Below the pieces are notes generated by a model. It ran no database searches and was not told the DNA's origin. It saw only the letters and a program-made list of their open reading frames with translations. This document shows positions 24,695-33,077 of a stretch of 37,555 nucleotides of DNA, in pieces. Every line of letters starts with the position of its first letter. The first letter of the stretch is position 1. The translations under genes and the position numbers were made by a program. Location of the stretch: assembly GCA_029262035.1 (NCBI GenBank), contig JAJDAE010000241.1, positions 1 to 37,555 on the forward strand, given 5' to 3'. The DNA is from Candidatus Zhuqueibacterota bacterium (GTDB taxonomy: Bacteria > Zhuqueibacterota > Zhuqueibacteria > Oceanimicrobiales > Oceanimicrobiaceae).

Positions 24695-25675
24695 TCACAT
24701 AGTTAATGCCATCAACGCTTTTGCGGTGTGCAGCCTGTTCTCAGCTTCCTGGTAGATCACCGAATGTGGCCCATCAATTACGTCATCCGTTACTTCATAA
24801 CCCCGATCGGCTGGTAAGCAGTGCATGTAAATGCTATCCTTTTTTGTCAGCCCCATTAGCTTGTCATCACAAATCCAATGCTGGTATTTTTTTGAAATTT
24901 CAAGCGCCTGTTCAGGTACATGGAAAAGAGATTCAATGCCCCAGCTTTTTGGGTAGACGATGTCGGCATCTTCAAACGCGGCGTCCATGGAATTAACTAT
25001 TTCAAACTTTGTGCTGGATTGCTCGGCATTCTTTTTTGCGATATTAAGGGTATCTTCCATTAGTGTGTACTCTGGTGGATGAGCTAGTGTGACATCCATC
25101 CCGAACCGGGTCATCAACATGATTAGCCCCTGCGGTACCGACATTGGTTTGGCGTAGGAGGGAGCGTATGCCCAGGAAATCGCTATTTTCTTGCCGCGCA
25201 AATCATTACCAAAAGTTTCACGTATGGTCATTAAATCTGCAAGAGTCTGACATGGGTGATCCACATCACATTGCATATTAATGACAGGTTTGTTAGCATG
25301 TTTTGCAATTTCACGCATGTAGGTGTTGCCCTCGCCCGGCACCAGATCATGCCTAACCGCAAGGCCGTGTCCATAAGAGGATAAAATAATACCCATATCT
25401 TTTGGACTTTCCCCATGGGCGATTTGCGAGGTGGATGCATCAATGAAATGAGCATGTCCTCCTAATTGCGTGATACCTGCTTCGAAAGAGTTACGTGTAC
25501 GCGTGGATTTATCAAAGAAAAAGAGGAAGATTGTTTTATCTGCCAGATAACGATGTGAGTCGCCATTCTTGAATTTAATTTTTAGATCAGAGGCCGTATC
25601 AAGAGCAAGTTCAATTTCTTCGTTGCTCCAATCTTGAGTCGAAATATAATCTTTGCCTTTAAGTGTTTGATTCAT
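24695..25675 (-). CDS. ygeW: Knotted carbamoyltransferase, YgeW family
   Basis: The 326-residue aspartate/ornithine transcarbamylase-fold protein has the carbamoyl-phosphate loop STRTR (57-61), HPCQ (140-143) and 'HCLPADRGYEV' near the C-terminus. The stretch 'ISWAYAPSYAKPMSVPQGL' is typical of the YgeW family with its trefoil knot. The E. coli YgeW substrate is not settled; oxamate- and ureido-compound carbamoylation have been discussed for relatives. It lies last in a cluster with YgeY and xanthine dehydrogenase, as in E. coli, pointing to purine-ring degradation. It is about 70 residues shorter than E. coli YgeW as I remember it. The start overlaps the preceding small gene by four bases. 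Confidence 0.88.
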   Translation of the reverse strand: MNQTLKGKDYISTQDWSNEEIELALDTASDLKIKFKNGDSHRYLADKTIFLFFFDKSTRTRNSFEAGITQLGGHAHFIDASTSQIAHGESPKDMGIILSSYGHGLAVRHDLVPGEGNTYMREIAKHANKPVINMQCDVDHPCQTLADLMTIRETFGNDLRGKKIAISWAYAPSYAKPMSVPQGLIMLMTRFGMDVTLAHPPEYTLMEDTLNIAKKNAEQSSTKFEIVNSMDAAFEDADIVYPKSWGIESLFHVPEQALEISKKYQHWICDDKLMGLTKKDSIYMHCLPADRGYEVTDDVIDGPHSVIYQEAENRLHTAKALMALTM

Positions 25676-25896
25676 AAAGTGTGTCCCTTATTTTTATGTG
25701 GTCTTAATTTCCCTGTTTTTATGATAACGTTCCAGCACTTCTTACAAGTTACAGCTTTCGGGTTTTTTGTTGCAATCCCTTCCATTTCGGCGCGATGAGC
25801 AGCTTCACGGTCACGTGGATTACAGGCGACCAAGCCGTCATCATTTAAGAAATGTAGGTCTCGTTTCCCAAGCCTTTTTTGACTTCGTGACTTCAT
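25672..25896 (-). CDS. Small Cys/His-rich protein between ygeY and ygeW
   Basis: The 74-residue basic protein starts five bases behind the ygeY stop and overlaps the ygeW start by four bases (ATGA), so it is translationally coupled. It has Cys25 (VACNPRD), His34, a CKKC pair (51 and 54), and His67 and His72, a plausible zinc-ribbon-like set. The spacing is not that of a named zinc finger I know. 'HFLNDDGLVACNPRDREAAHRAE' is well-structured and unlikely to be chance. Function unknown; metal delivery or regulation within the purine-catabolic operon is a guess. Confidence 0.7.
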   Translation of the reverse strand: MKSRSQKRLGKRDLHFLNDDGLVACNPRDREAAHRAEMEGIATKNPKAVTCKKCWNVIIKTGKLRPHKNKGHTL

Positions 25897-25901
25897 TTAA
25901 T

Positions 25902-27083
25902 TTAAAAATTCAAAATAAATTCAGTATAAAATGCTACAGCTTTATGTAAATGATCTATGGGAATATGTTCATTGGGAGCATGCGCCTGCACCTCATCACC
26001 CGGTCCAAATCCGAATGTTGGTATGCCGAACATGCCCATAATCCCTACGCCATTAGTTGAAAAAGTCCACTTGTCAACTTTTGGAGATTTGTTGAAAAGA
26101 TTTTCATAACTTTTTTTCGCGGTTTGCAAAAAGTCGTGGCTCTCTTCCAAAACCCATGTTGGAAAATAAGATTGCATGCTGTAATTAAGACCGGTATAGC
26201 TGGGTACACTATAATCCGGCACCCAGGCTTTACCTGCACCAGTTTTAAATGACGGTAAATTTCGAATTTCTTCCAAAGCCGATTCAATGGTTTCGCCGGC
26301 AGTTAAGCGGCGGTCAAGGTGGATGGTGCATGAATCAGCCACAGCGCAGAGTGAGGGCGAGGTTGAGGTTACATCTGTCACTGTGATGCTGCCTTTGCCC
26401 AGGAATGCATCATCTTTTAAGCGCGTATGAAGCGCTTCAATTTCACGAATTATCGGAGCCATTTTGTAAATTGCATTAACTCCGCGTTCCGGTGCCGAAC
26501 CATGACTTGAAATGCCATCTACTTTTACTTTCATTTCCAGGCGGCCGCGATGACCACGGTAAATATTCAAATTGGTTGGCTCAGTAATTAGAACAACGTC
26601 AGGTTTGAATTTGTCCTCTTCAATAATGTATTTCCAACACATTCCATCGCAATCCTCTTCCATTATGGAAGCAACAACCCAAAGTGTTACGTCTTCAGGA
26701 ATGCCAATTTGTTTGAGGAGCTTGCCGGCATAGATTGCCGAGGTCAGGCCACCTTTTTGATCGGTTGTTCCCCGCCCATAAAGAAGGCCATTTTTAATTT
26801 CACCGGCAATGGGGTCAACGTCCCAGTTATCAAGATTTCCGATGTCAACCACATCACAATGACCGTCAATTGCTACAACCCTTTCACCATTTCCAATACG
26901 GCCAAAGAGGTTGCCTAAAGGATCAACCCTCACTTCATCGTAACCGATTTTTTCCATTTCGGACTTCATTCGAGCGATTACTTCGCCTTCATTTTGGCTG
27001 CCATGTGGAAGTTTTACGCAGTCCTTTAAAAACTCTACCAGATTAGCTTCTTCGTCTTTTGCCATTTTCAATATGTCGCGCAT
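25902..27083 (-). CDS. ygeY: YgeY-type M20 peptidase (selenium-metabolism-linked hydrolase)
   Basis: The 393-residue M20/ArgE/DapE metallohydrolase has metal ligands in 'AIDGHCDVVDIG' (His75, Asp77) and 'LYGRGTTDQKGGL' (Asp108). The catalytic and metal Glu pair is in 'SIMEEDCDGM' (142-143), and a late 'GFGPGDEVQAHAPNEHIP' provides the final His. Together with 'SHGSAPERGVNAI' this matches YgeY, the family of di-zinc hydrolases that travels with selenium-dependent molybdenum hydroxylases. The reaction is unproven; hydrolysis of a ring-opened purine product is usually proposed. An AGGAG site stands eight bases before the ATG. A palindromic repeat separates it from the PLP enzyme upstream. Confidence 0.9.
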   Translation of the reverse strand: MRDILKMAKDEEANLVEFLKDCVKLPHGSQNEGEVIARMKSEMEKIGYDEVRVDPLGNLFGRIGNGERVVAIDGHCDVVDIGNLDNWDVDPIAGEIKNGLLYGRGTTDQKGGLTSAIYAGKLLKQIGIPEDVTLWVVASIMEEDCDGMCWKYIIEEDKFKPDVVLITEPTNLNIYRGHRGRLEMKVKVDGISSHGSAPERGVNAIYKMAPIIREIEALHTRLKDDAFLGKGSITVTDVTSTSPSLCAVADSCTIHLDRRLTAGETIESALEEIRNLPSFKTGAGKAWVPDYSVPSYTGLNYSMQSYFPTWVLEESHDFLQTAKKSYENLFNKSPKVDKWTFSTNGVGIMGMFGIPTFGFGPGDEVQAHAPNEHIPIDHLHKAVAFYTEFILNF

Positions 27084-27133
27084 TCAAAATACTCCTATCA
27101 AATTATTTATTTACATGTAATTGCGAAAATATT

Positions 27134-27160
27134 TGCCAGGCACTTTTAAAGTGCCTGGCA
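27134..27160. repeat. 27-base interspersed palindrome, copy 1
   Basis: Arms TGCCAGGCACTTT and AAAGTGCCTGGCA are perfectly complementary around one central T. It lies 12 bases behind the stop of the PLP enzyme (minus strand). A near-identical copy stands at 30367-30393, again 12 bases behind a stop. It may end or stabilise mRNA like REP elements. Confidence 0.85.
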
Positions 27161-27172
27161 CATTGGTAAAAA

Positions 27173-28633
27173 TCACATTCCTACTTTCTCATTAAATTTT
27201 TCTATAAGCTCATCAATTTTGCCAACCTGCTTTTGGATAGATGTCCAGTAATCCGGATAATCGTACCACTGTGCATTAAGTTCCTCAACATCTTTTCCTT
27301 GCTGCTCAATCCATGTAAAATATTTTAAGTTGTGAATTCGTTTACGTTCCGGATATGTGAGTTCAAGCATATTATCTGTGGTCGTGCCTTGCAGATGGCT
27401 GTGATAATCCCTGATGGCGTTCTCTCGTGTATATTGCCCATATTCTTCATTTAGCTCAGAAAGCCTGCTGGCATACAAGTCCATGGAATCTGTGAAGATG
27501 GTAAAAACTGTATCCTGTTCGCTGAGTTCATTATATTTTGCAAACTTGATGGCTGAAAGTAAATTACTAACCCCGGATATCCCAAGCAAGGGCAGCCATT
27601 TTATCATTTCATCTGCAACGCCAACTCCTGCAAGATACTCCTGGCCAGCGGGTTCGTTAAACAAGCGAATTAAATTCATACAGAACTCATCATTTATAGC
27701 AACAACAAAATCAGTATTGCGCACATTGTGGATCCAGGGAACATGCTTATCGCCAATGCCTTCGATTCGATGCCCACCAAAACCGTTTTGAAGCAAGGTT
27801 GGACATTGCAAGGCCTCGCTGGCAATGATTTTACTGCCAGGGTATTTCTGTTTCAGATAATCACCACAGGCGATGGTTCCAGCAGAGCCGGTTGAACTAA
27901 CCACACCCGCAAACCGATCACCCTCTTTGGAGGTATTTCTAAAAACTTCCTCGATAGCGCGTCCCGTTACATGGAAATGCCAAAGGTAGTTACCAAACTC
28001 TTCGAATTGATTAAAAATCATAATGTCATCCCGCGTCTTGCGCAGCTCCCAGCATTTGTCATAAATTTCTTTGACATTGGATTCACAGCCGGGGGTGGCA
28101 ATAACTTCTCCTGCGATTGAACTTAACCATTCGAATCGTTCCTTGCTCATATCTTCTGGCAGAATCGCAATTGAGTCGCAGCCCAAGAGTGCCGAGTTGT
28201 ACGCACCGCCACGGCAGTAATTGCCGGTTGACGGCCATACCGCTTTGTCCTCAGAAGGATCAAACTGACCGGTGACTAACCTTGGCGCCAGGCAGCCAAA
28301 ACTTGCACCAACCTTGTGAGCGCCGGTAGGAAACCATTTTCCCACCAGTCCAATAACTCGAGCCTTCACACCGGTTAATTCCGAGGGGATTTCCAGGAAA
28401 TTAACATCAGCATATTGTCCGCCTTTTTCTGAGGGTGCATTCTTCCAGGAGGTACGAAATAAATTGAGTGGATTTACCTCCCAAAGGCCAACATCCTTCA
28501 ACTTTGTTTTTATGTCAGATGGGATTTTCTCCGGGTTAGTCATCTGTTCGAAAGTCGGCAGAATAACCTTACGCTCACGTGCAAGCCTGATGTTGCTTTC
28601 CAGTATTTTGGTGTCAATTTTGAGATCAATCAT
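27173..28633 (-). CDS. PLP-dependent beta-family lyase of the ygeY/xdh cluster
   Basis: The 486-residue fold-type II PLP enzyme (tryptophan synthase beta/cysteine synthase superfamily) has its PLP lysine in 'FPTGAHKVGASFGC' (Lys107), a substrate loop 'WPSTGNYCRGGAYNSALLGC' and a phosphate cup 'SSTGSAGTIACGDYL'. It is longer than cysteine synthases because of a C-terminal extension of about 130 residues ('FTIFTDSMDLYASRLSELNEEYGQYTREN'). It differs from YgeX, the diaminopropionate ammonia-lyase of E. coli, although it takes the same place in the cluster. Homologues I associate with it are annotated only as PLP-dependent protein subunit beta. It starts five bases behind the threonine-synthase-like gene, so the two are coupled. 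Confidence 0.8.
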   Translation of the reverse strand: MIDLKIDTKILESNIRLARERKVILPTFEQMTNPEKIPSDIKTKLKDVGLWEVNPLNLFRTSWKNAPSEKGGQYADVNFLEIPSELTGVKARVIGLVGKWFPTGAHKVGASFGCLAPRLVTGQFDPSEDKAVWPSTGNYCRGGAYNSALLGCDSIAILPEDMSKERFEWLSSIAGEVIATPGCESNVKEIYDKCWELRKTRDDIMIFNQFEEFGNYLWHFHVTGRAIEEVFRNTSKEGDRFAGVVSSTGSAGTIACGDYLKQKYPGSKIIASEALQCPTLLQNGFGGHRIEGIGDKHVPWIHNVRNTDFVVAINDEFCMNLIRLFNEPAGQEYLAGVGVADEMIKWLPLLGISGVSNLLSAIKFAKYNELSEQDTVFTIFTDSMDLYASRLSELNEEYGQYTRENAIRDYHSHLQGTTTDNMLELTYPERKRIHNLKYFTWIEQQGKDVEELNAQWYDYPDYWTSIQKQVGKIDELIEKFNEKVGM

Positions 28634-28638
28634 ATTCG

Positions 28639-29892
28639 TTAGCCTTTGGTTTTTATTTGTTGCGCCACACTGTTTATATCATTTTCTACAAGAATTGGCT
28701 GTTGGTTCACTGCTTTCATCGCGCCCTCAACATCTTTTAATCCATTACCGGTTATGAAAACTGCAGCTTCATCGTCTTGCCTCAGGCCGCCTGTTTCACA
28801 CAGTTTCCTCGCTCCCGCCAATGCCGTGGCTCCTGCGGGTTCCGCGAAAACACCAACCCTTCTTGCCAGTATGGACATTGCTTCCAAAATTTCCGCGTCC
28901 GAGACTGGTACAAACTTGCCATCGGATTCCCGAACAGCACGCAATGCTTTCACCTGGTCGCGGGGTATACCAACCGAAATACTATCCGCCACAGTTTTTG
29001 CTTCAAGAGGTTCACATTGCATAGCACCTTTTTGCCAGGCATGAAAAAGTGGTGCAGCACCTTCTGCCTGAACACCGACAATTTTAGGTAATTTATCGAT
29101 CAAGCCAAGTGCATAAAAATCTTTAAATCCTTTCCAGGTTCCTTGCAAAATACAGCCGTCGCCAACAGAGACAAAAATATAGTCCGGAATTTTCCAGTTC
29201 AGTTGTTCACAGATTTCCAGTGCCCCGGTTTTCTTGCCCTCGCCGAGGTAAGGATTGATGGCCGTGCTGCGGTTATACCAGCCCCATTTTTCTGCAGCCT
29301 GGCAACACAAATCGAAAGCGTCATCGTATGTGCCCTGTACCTGAAAAACCTTCGCGCCATATAACAGCAGTTGTGCGAGTTTAGCTTTTGGCGCATTCTG
29401 CGGCACGAAAATAATAGCTTCCAAACCTGCCAATGCTGTAAATGCAGACCAGGAAGAAGCCGCGTTTCCGGTGGAAGCTGCGGTTACAGTTGTTACACTT
29501 TTTTCAAGAGCTTTTACGACAGCTACAGCGCTGGCACGATCCTTAAACGAAGCTGTAGGGTTGCGGCCATCGTCTTTTATGATCAAAGATTTTATCCCCC
29601 ATTCTGAAGCTAATTTTTTAGAATTATAAAGAGGCGTCCAGCCAACAGAAAGCGGTTGGATAAAGTCCGGGTTTAAAATAGGTAGAATGGGTAAATAGCG
29701 CCAATGATCTTGTCGCTTATTTTCGGACAGGATGCTGCGGGTTAACGTTGGTTTGATTTTTTCGTAATCGTAGATAACATCAAGCGTGCCGAAGAGAGGG
29801 CCGCATGTTGGACAGGTGTAGTCGATTTGATTGGGTTGGTATTCATTTCCGCAAGTAGCACATTTTAAACTGAGAATATTTGAGGTTTGCAT
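28639..29892 (-). CDS. thrC: Threonine synthase-like PLP enzyme
   Basis: The 417-residue protein has an N-terminal zinc ribbon (Cys11, Cys14, Cys27, Cys30) and then the threonine synthase core: 'VGWTPLYNSKKLA', 'IIKDDGRNPTASFKDRAS' with the PLP Lys117, and 'AASTGNAASSWSAFTALAG'. It would make threonine from phosphohomoserine. However, threonine-synthase-like genes next to ygeW/ygeY/xdh clusters may serve catabolism, and no other threonine-pathway gene is nearby. The gene symbol is therefore provisional. It starts six bases after the lipoprotein gene's stop and is followed closely by a second PLP enzyme. Confidence 0.82.
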   Translation of the reverse strand: MQTSNILSLKCATCGNEYQPNQIDYTCPTCGPLFGTLDVIYDYEKIKPTLTRSILSENKRQDHWRYLPILPILNPDFIQPLSVGWTPLYNSKKLASEWGIKSLIIKDDGRNPTASFKDRASAVAVVKALEKSVTTVTAASTGNAASSWSAFTALAGLEAIIFVPQNAPKAKLAQLLLYGAKVFQVQGTYDDAFDLCCQAAEKWGWYNRSTAINPYLGEGKKTGALEICEQLNWKIPDYIFVSVGDGCILQGTWKGFKDFYALGLIDKLPKIVGVQAEGAAPLFHAWQKGAMQCEPLEAKTVADSISVGIPRDQVKALRAVRESDGKFVPVSDAEILEAMSILARRVGVFAEPAGATALAGARKLCETGGLRQDDEAAVFITGNGLKDVEGAMKAVNQQPILVENDINSVAQQIKTKG

Positions 29893-29898
29893 ATTGTC

Positions 29899-30327
29899 CT
29901 AATTTATTTTGATAATAGGGCAGCCAATGTCTTTTGCCCATTCTTCTTGCAAAAGAAAAAAATCAATAACTGTTGTTTGATCTGTTGCAATAACAAGATT
30001 TTTGAAAATTTGTTTTTTATAGCCTATGAATTGAACTTCTAAGCTGTAATTTCCAGGCGTAAGACCCTTAATTACATAAAACCCATAACGATTGGAAGCA
30101 GCGCCTAACTTGGTATCTTTTAGAATGACATTCGCATCTGGAATGAGTGTTTTTGTTTCTGCATCCATTACTCGACCTGTTATTGAGCACTTTGCCCCCT
30201 GAGTATGCCGAAATTGTGATAATAACTTTGAGTAGCCAGAAATGTTTTTGGCACATGAAGATAATATGAAAATGGTGAACAGTAGAAACAAAAGGCAAAA
30301 TTCTATAGATTTTAATTTATTAAACAT
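29899..30327 (-). CDS. Small lipoprotein with carboxypeptidase-regulatory-like (CarboxypepD_reg) domain
   Basis: The 142-residue protein has a lipobox 'ILSSCAKN' (candidate Cys25). After a linker, one Ig-like domain reads 'GRVMDAETKTLIPDANVILKDTKLGAASNRYGFYVIKGLTPGNYSLEVQFIGYKK', the typical CarboxypepD_reg fold. In FCB bacteria this domain is usually the N-terminal plug-side part of SusC/TonB-dependent receptors; here it stands alone as a lipoprotein. It lies inside the purine-catabolic cluster between xdh and the threonine-synthase-like gene, which is unexpected. It could anchor or assist a substrate-uptake receptor encoded elsewhere, but that is speculation. Confidence 0.8.
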   Translation of the reverse strand: MFNKLKSIEFCLLFLLFTIFILSSCAKNISGYSKLLSQFRHTQGAKCSITGRVMDAETKTLIPDANVILKDTKLGAASNRYGFYVIKGLTPGNYSLEVQFIGYKKQIFKNLVIATDQTTVIDFFLLQEEWAKDIGCPIIKIN

Positions 30328-30364
30328 ATTAGTTTAAATTACAACTTTTGTTTTTAATTTGCAA

Positions 30365-30395
30365 TGTGCCAGGCACTTTTAAAGTGCATGGCACA
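30365..30395. repeat. 27-base interspersed palindrome, copy 2 (one mismatch)
   Basis: Arms TGTGCCAGGCACTTT and AAAGTGCATGGCACA pair except for one base. The core (30367-30393) differs from copy 1 at one position only. It lies 12 bases behind the xdh stop. In this copy the flanking TG/CA also pairs, making a longer stem. Confidence 0.85.
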
Positions 30396-30405
30396 TCATA
30401 ATGTT

Positions 30406-32961
30406 CTATCTTTTCTCCACTTTCATCGGTAACTTATATCGCTTTATCCCATCGAACTGATACAACGCATTCGCAACTGCTCCTGCAGTTGGCACCAGAC
30501 CTATTTCACCAACACCTTTGGCGCCGAATGGGCCGTGAGGGTCGGCTACTTCCACGCCGATGACCTCCATATCCGGGGTTTCCTTTGCGCGTAGAATGCC
30601 GCACTTGCGCAGTCGCGTACTCTTGGGGCGACCATCGACCTGAACAAAATCCTCCGTTAAAGCGTAGCCAAGCCCCATGTGGATGGAACCTTCAATCTGG
30701 CCTTCGAAAAGTGTTGGGTTGATGATTTTACCCGCATCGTGGGCAGCGATAACTTTTTCAACTTCACCCGCATCATTCAAGATGACAACCTGTGACGCAT
30801 AAGCGTAAGAATAGTGGGTTAAGATTTCGTCAGTTGCTTTTCCCGGTTTTGTCGTCCAGTCGCACGTCCATTCACCGGCATATTCGCGACCGGTGAGTTC
30901 GCTCAAGCTGTGAATTTTCAAATCAGTTTTTAACTTAACACAGGCTTCGCGAATTGCATTTCCGACAAGGGATGTTCCGCGGGAGGCGGTTGTCATGCCG
31001 CAGGCAGCGCCATCGGTGGTTTCAACACGAACTTTTATTAGGTCAGGGGAGAGACCTGTTTCTTCACACAACATTTGCACCGCCATAGTATGCACACCTT
31101 GCCCCATTTCAGTCCAGCCATGTTGGATGGTAATTTCCTCCGGTGAATTAATAACAATTTTAGCTCGCCCAATATCCGGCATACCGTTGCCAATACCGGT
31201 ATTTTTTATACCACAAGCAAGACCGGCATATTTTGCTGATTTAAAGACTTCTTTGACTGCCAGCAAGGAATCTTTAACCCCGGCAGCGTTCGTGATTGTT
31301 TGACCTGTCGCTGTAGTTTTTCCATGATCGATGGCATTGTCGTAACGAAACTGCCAGCGGTCAAAACCACCTTTTTCACAAAGTTCATCGATCAGATTTT
31401 CAATTGCAAACGTAACCTGGTTTACGCCAAAACCGCGCATAGCGCCGTTGGGGATATTGTTGGTGTAAACTGCCCGGCTTTCGACATCGACAATGGGTAC
31501 GTAGTATGCACCGGTTGAATGCCCGGCGGCGCGTTCCAGAACTTTCATACCGACGGAAGCATAAGCGCCGGTATCGCCGATGATATTTGCTTTAACCGCA
31601 GTCAGCTTGCCGGCTTTGTCACACCCCATTGCGTAATCCATCTGCAAAGGATGTCGTTTGGGATGCATACAAATCGACTCATCCCGGGTAAGCGTGATTT
31701 TTACCGGGCGCTTTAATAGAAAGGCAAACAAAGCAGCGTGTCCCTGAATCGATAAATCTTCTTTGCCGCCAAAAGCGCCGCCATTCGGCACCAGTACAAC
31801 TTTTACTTTTTCGAGCGGCAAACCTAGGATTTTTGCAATTTGAATCTGATCTTCATAAATACCCTGACCCTGAGAAAAAACTTCGATACCGTCTTCCCAT
31901 GGCCTGGCAATACTGCTTTCCGGTTCCATAAAACCGTGTTCGATGGTTTGTGTCTCAAAAACGCCCTTGGCCACATATTCAGCATTTTTTAAAGCAGAAT
32001 CGGCATCACCGCGCTTAATCAAGGTGGTCGAAAGCAAATTACCTTTTGCATGAATTTTGGCACTGCTGTTTTTTAAAGCCTCATGCGGGTCTGTAACCGG
32101 CGCCAGAACTTCATATTTCACTTTTATGAGTGAAACTGCCTCACGCACGATGGCCTCGGTTTCCGCAACCACACCGGCAAGCACATCACCGATGTAACGG
32201 GTTTCTTCCCCGATTTTAACCATTGTCGGCCAATCCTGAACAATTAACCCAATCTGCCTGTCTCCGGGAATATCATCTGCCGTGAATATTTTTATCACGC
32301 CGGTGAGTTTTTCGGCGTCGGCAATATCCATCGATATAACTTTAGCCCGAGGGTAGTCGCTGTATTTAAGTGCACCGTAAACCATGCCCTCAAATTTCAT
32401 GTCGCAGACAAAGGGGCGTTGGCCGAGCACGACATCGTGGGAATCATATTTGGGCAGACGTTCGCCAACTTTCCCGGAATATGTTTTAATTGGCTGGGAA
32501 CTATCATTGCGCTTCAGTTCGGCTGCGTACAAAATTGCATCTTCAATTTTTTTATAACCGGTGCAGCGGCAGAGATGTGGATGGAGTGCTTTTTGAACTT
32601 CATCTCTGGTGGGACTGGGATTGTTATCCAGTAAAACCTTACTTTGTACTACAATCCCCGGAATACAAAAACCACACTGCACGCCGCCTTTTTCCAGAAA
32701 GGCATTAGCAAATAAATCCTGAGTTTCCCGGCCGTAACCCTCGATGGTGCAGACATCCCCGTCTTCGACTTTTTTCATTGGGATCGCACAACTAAGCACA
32801 GCGCGTTGATTGAGTTCCACCACACAACAGCCGCAAGCTGCTTGAGGTGCGCAACCATCTTTGGGGGAAATGATATTTTCGTGCTCCCGGAGATAAGTTA
32901 GTAGAGGCAGTTCCGGGTCGCCGGTATATGTTTTATTCGAGCCGTTCAAAGTGAACTTCAT
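30406..32961 (-). CDS. xdhD: Selenium-dependent xanthine dehydrogenase-like molybdenum hydroxylase
   Basis: The 851-residue protein fuses the small iron-sulfur unit to the molybdopterin unit. Cluster one uses Cys37, Cys43, Cys46 and Cys58; cluster two Cys96, Cys99, Cys131 and Cys133 (CGFC and CRC). The catalytic part has 'GGAFGGKEDLSIQGHAA', 'GAMRGFGVNQ', 'MTTASRGTS' and near the end 'GAKGVGEIGLVP', where Glu819 is the base. There is no FAD domain, so electrons must leave through another partner. The family is called selenium-dependent because relatives carry a labile selenium ligand, not selenocysteine; no in-frame UGA is present. It begins the ygeW/ygeY-like cluster and acts on purines such as xanthine or hypoxanthine by family inference. 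Confidence 0.9.
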   Translation of the reverse strand: MKFTLNGSNKTYTGDPELPLLTYLREHENIISPKDGCAPQAACGCCVVELNQRAVLSCAIPMKKVEDGDVCTIEGYGRETQDLFANAFLEKGGVQCGFCIPGIVVQSKVLLDNNPSPTRDEVQKALHPHLCRCTGYKKIEDAILYAAELKRNDSSQPIKTYSGKVGERLPKYDSHDVVLGQRPFVCDMKFEGMVYGALKYSDYPRAKVISMDIADAEKLTGVIKIFTADDIPGDRQIGLIVQDWPTMVKIGEETRYIGDVLAGVVAETEAIVREAVSLIKVKYEVLAPVTDPHEALKNSSAKIHAKGNLLSTTLIKRGDADSALKNAEYVAKGVFETQTIEHGFMEPESSIARPWEDGIEVFSQGQGIYEDQIQIAKILGLPLEKVKVVLVPNGGAFGGKEDLSIQGHAALFAFLLKRPVKITLTRDESICMHPKRHPLQMDYAMGCDKAGKLTAVKANIIGDTGAYASVGMKVLERAAGHSTGAYYVPIVDVESRAVYTNNIPNGAMRGFGVNQVTFAIENLIDELCEKGGFDRWQFRYDNAIDHGKTTATGQTITNAAGVKDSLLAVKEVFKSAKYAGLACGIKNTGIGNGMPDIGRAKIVINSPEEITIQHGWTEMGQGVHTMAVQMLCEETGLSPDLIKVRVETTDGAACGMTTASRGTSLVGNAIREACVKLKTDLKIHSLSELTGREYAGEWTCDWTTKPGKATDEILTHYSYAYASQVVILNDAGEVEKVIAAHDAGKIINPTLFEGQIEGSIHMGLGYALTEDFVQVDGRPKSTRLRKCGILRAKETPDMEVIGVEVADPHGPFGAKGVGEIGLVPTAGAVANALYQFDGIKRYKLPMKVEKR

Positions 32962-33077
32962 AAACTTCCCTTAAAAAAATTGCATGGGATTATCCGCTTA
33001 CTCTCTTGCAGGAGAATTGCAGGACTGTTTTTAGCCTATCTTGGCTATTAACTTTACTTGAGTTTTCAAGACTTTAA

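Noticed and set aside
28646-29364. Several plus-strand open frames opposite the threonine-synthase-like gene
   Set aside because: They are shadows of a conserved PLP enzyme on the other strand; composition is Cys/Ser/Phe-rich without motifs.
30995-32708. Plus-strand open frames opposite xdh
   Set aside because: The minus-strand product has all iron-sulfur and molybdopterin motifs; the plus frames are antisense chance frames.
30406-32961. Selenocysteine in the selenium-dependent xanthine dehydrogenase
   Set aside because: No in-frame UGA exists, and the family uses a labile selenium ligand rather than Sec.
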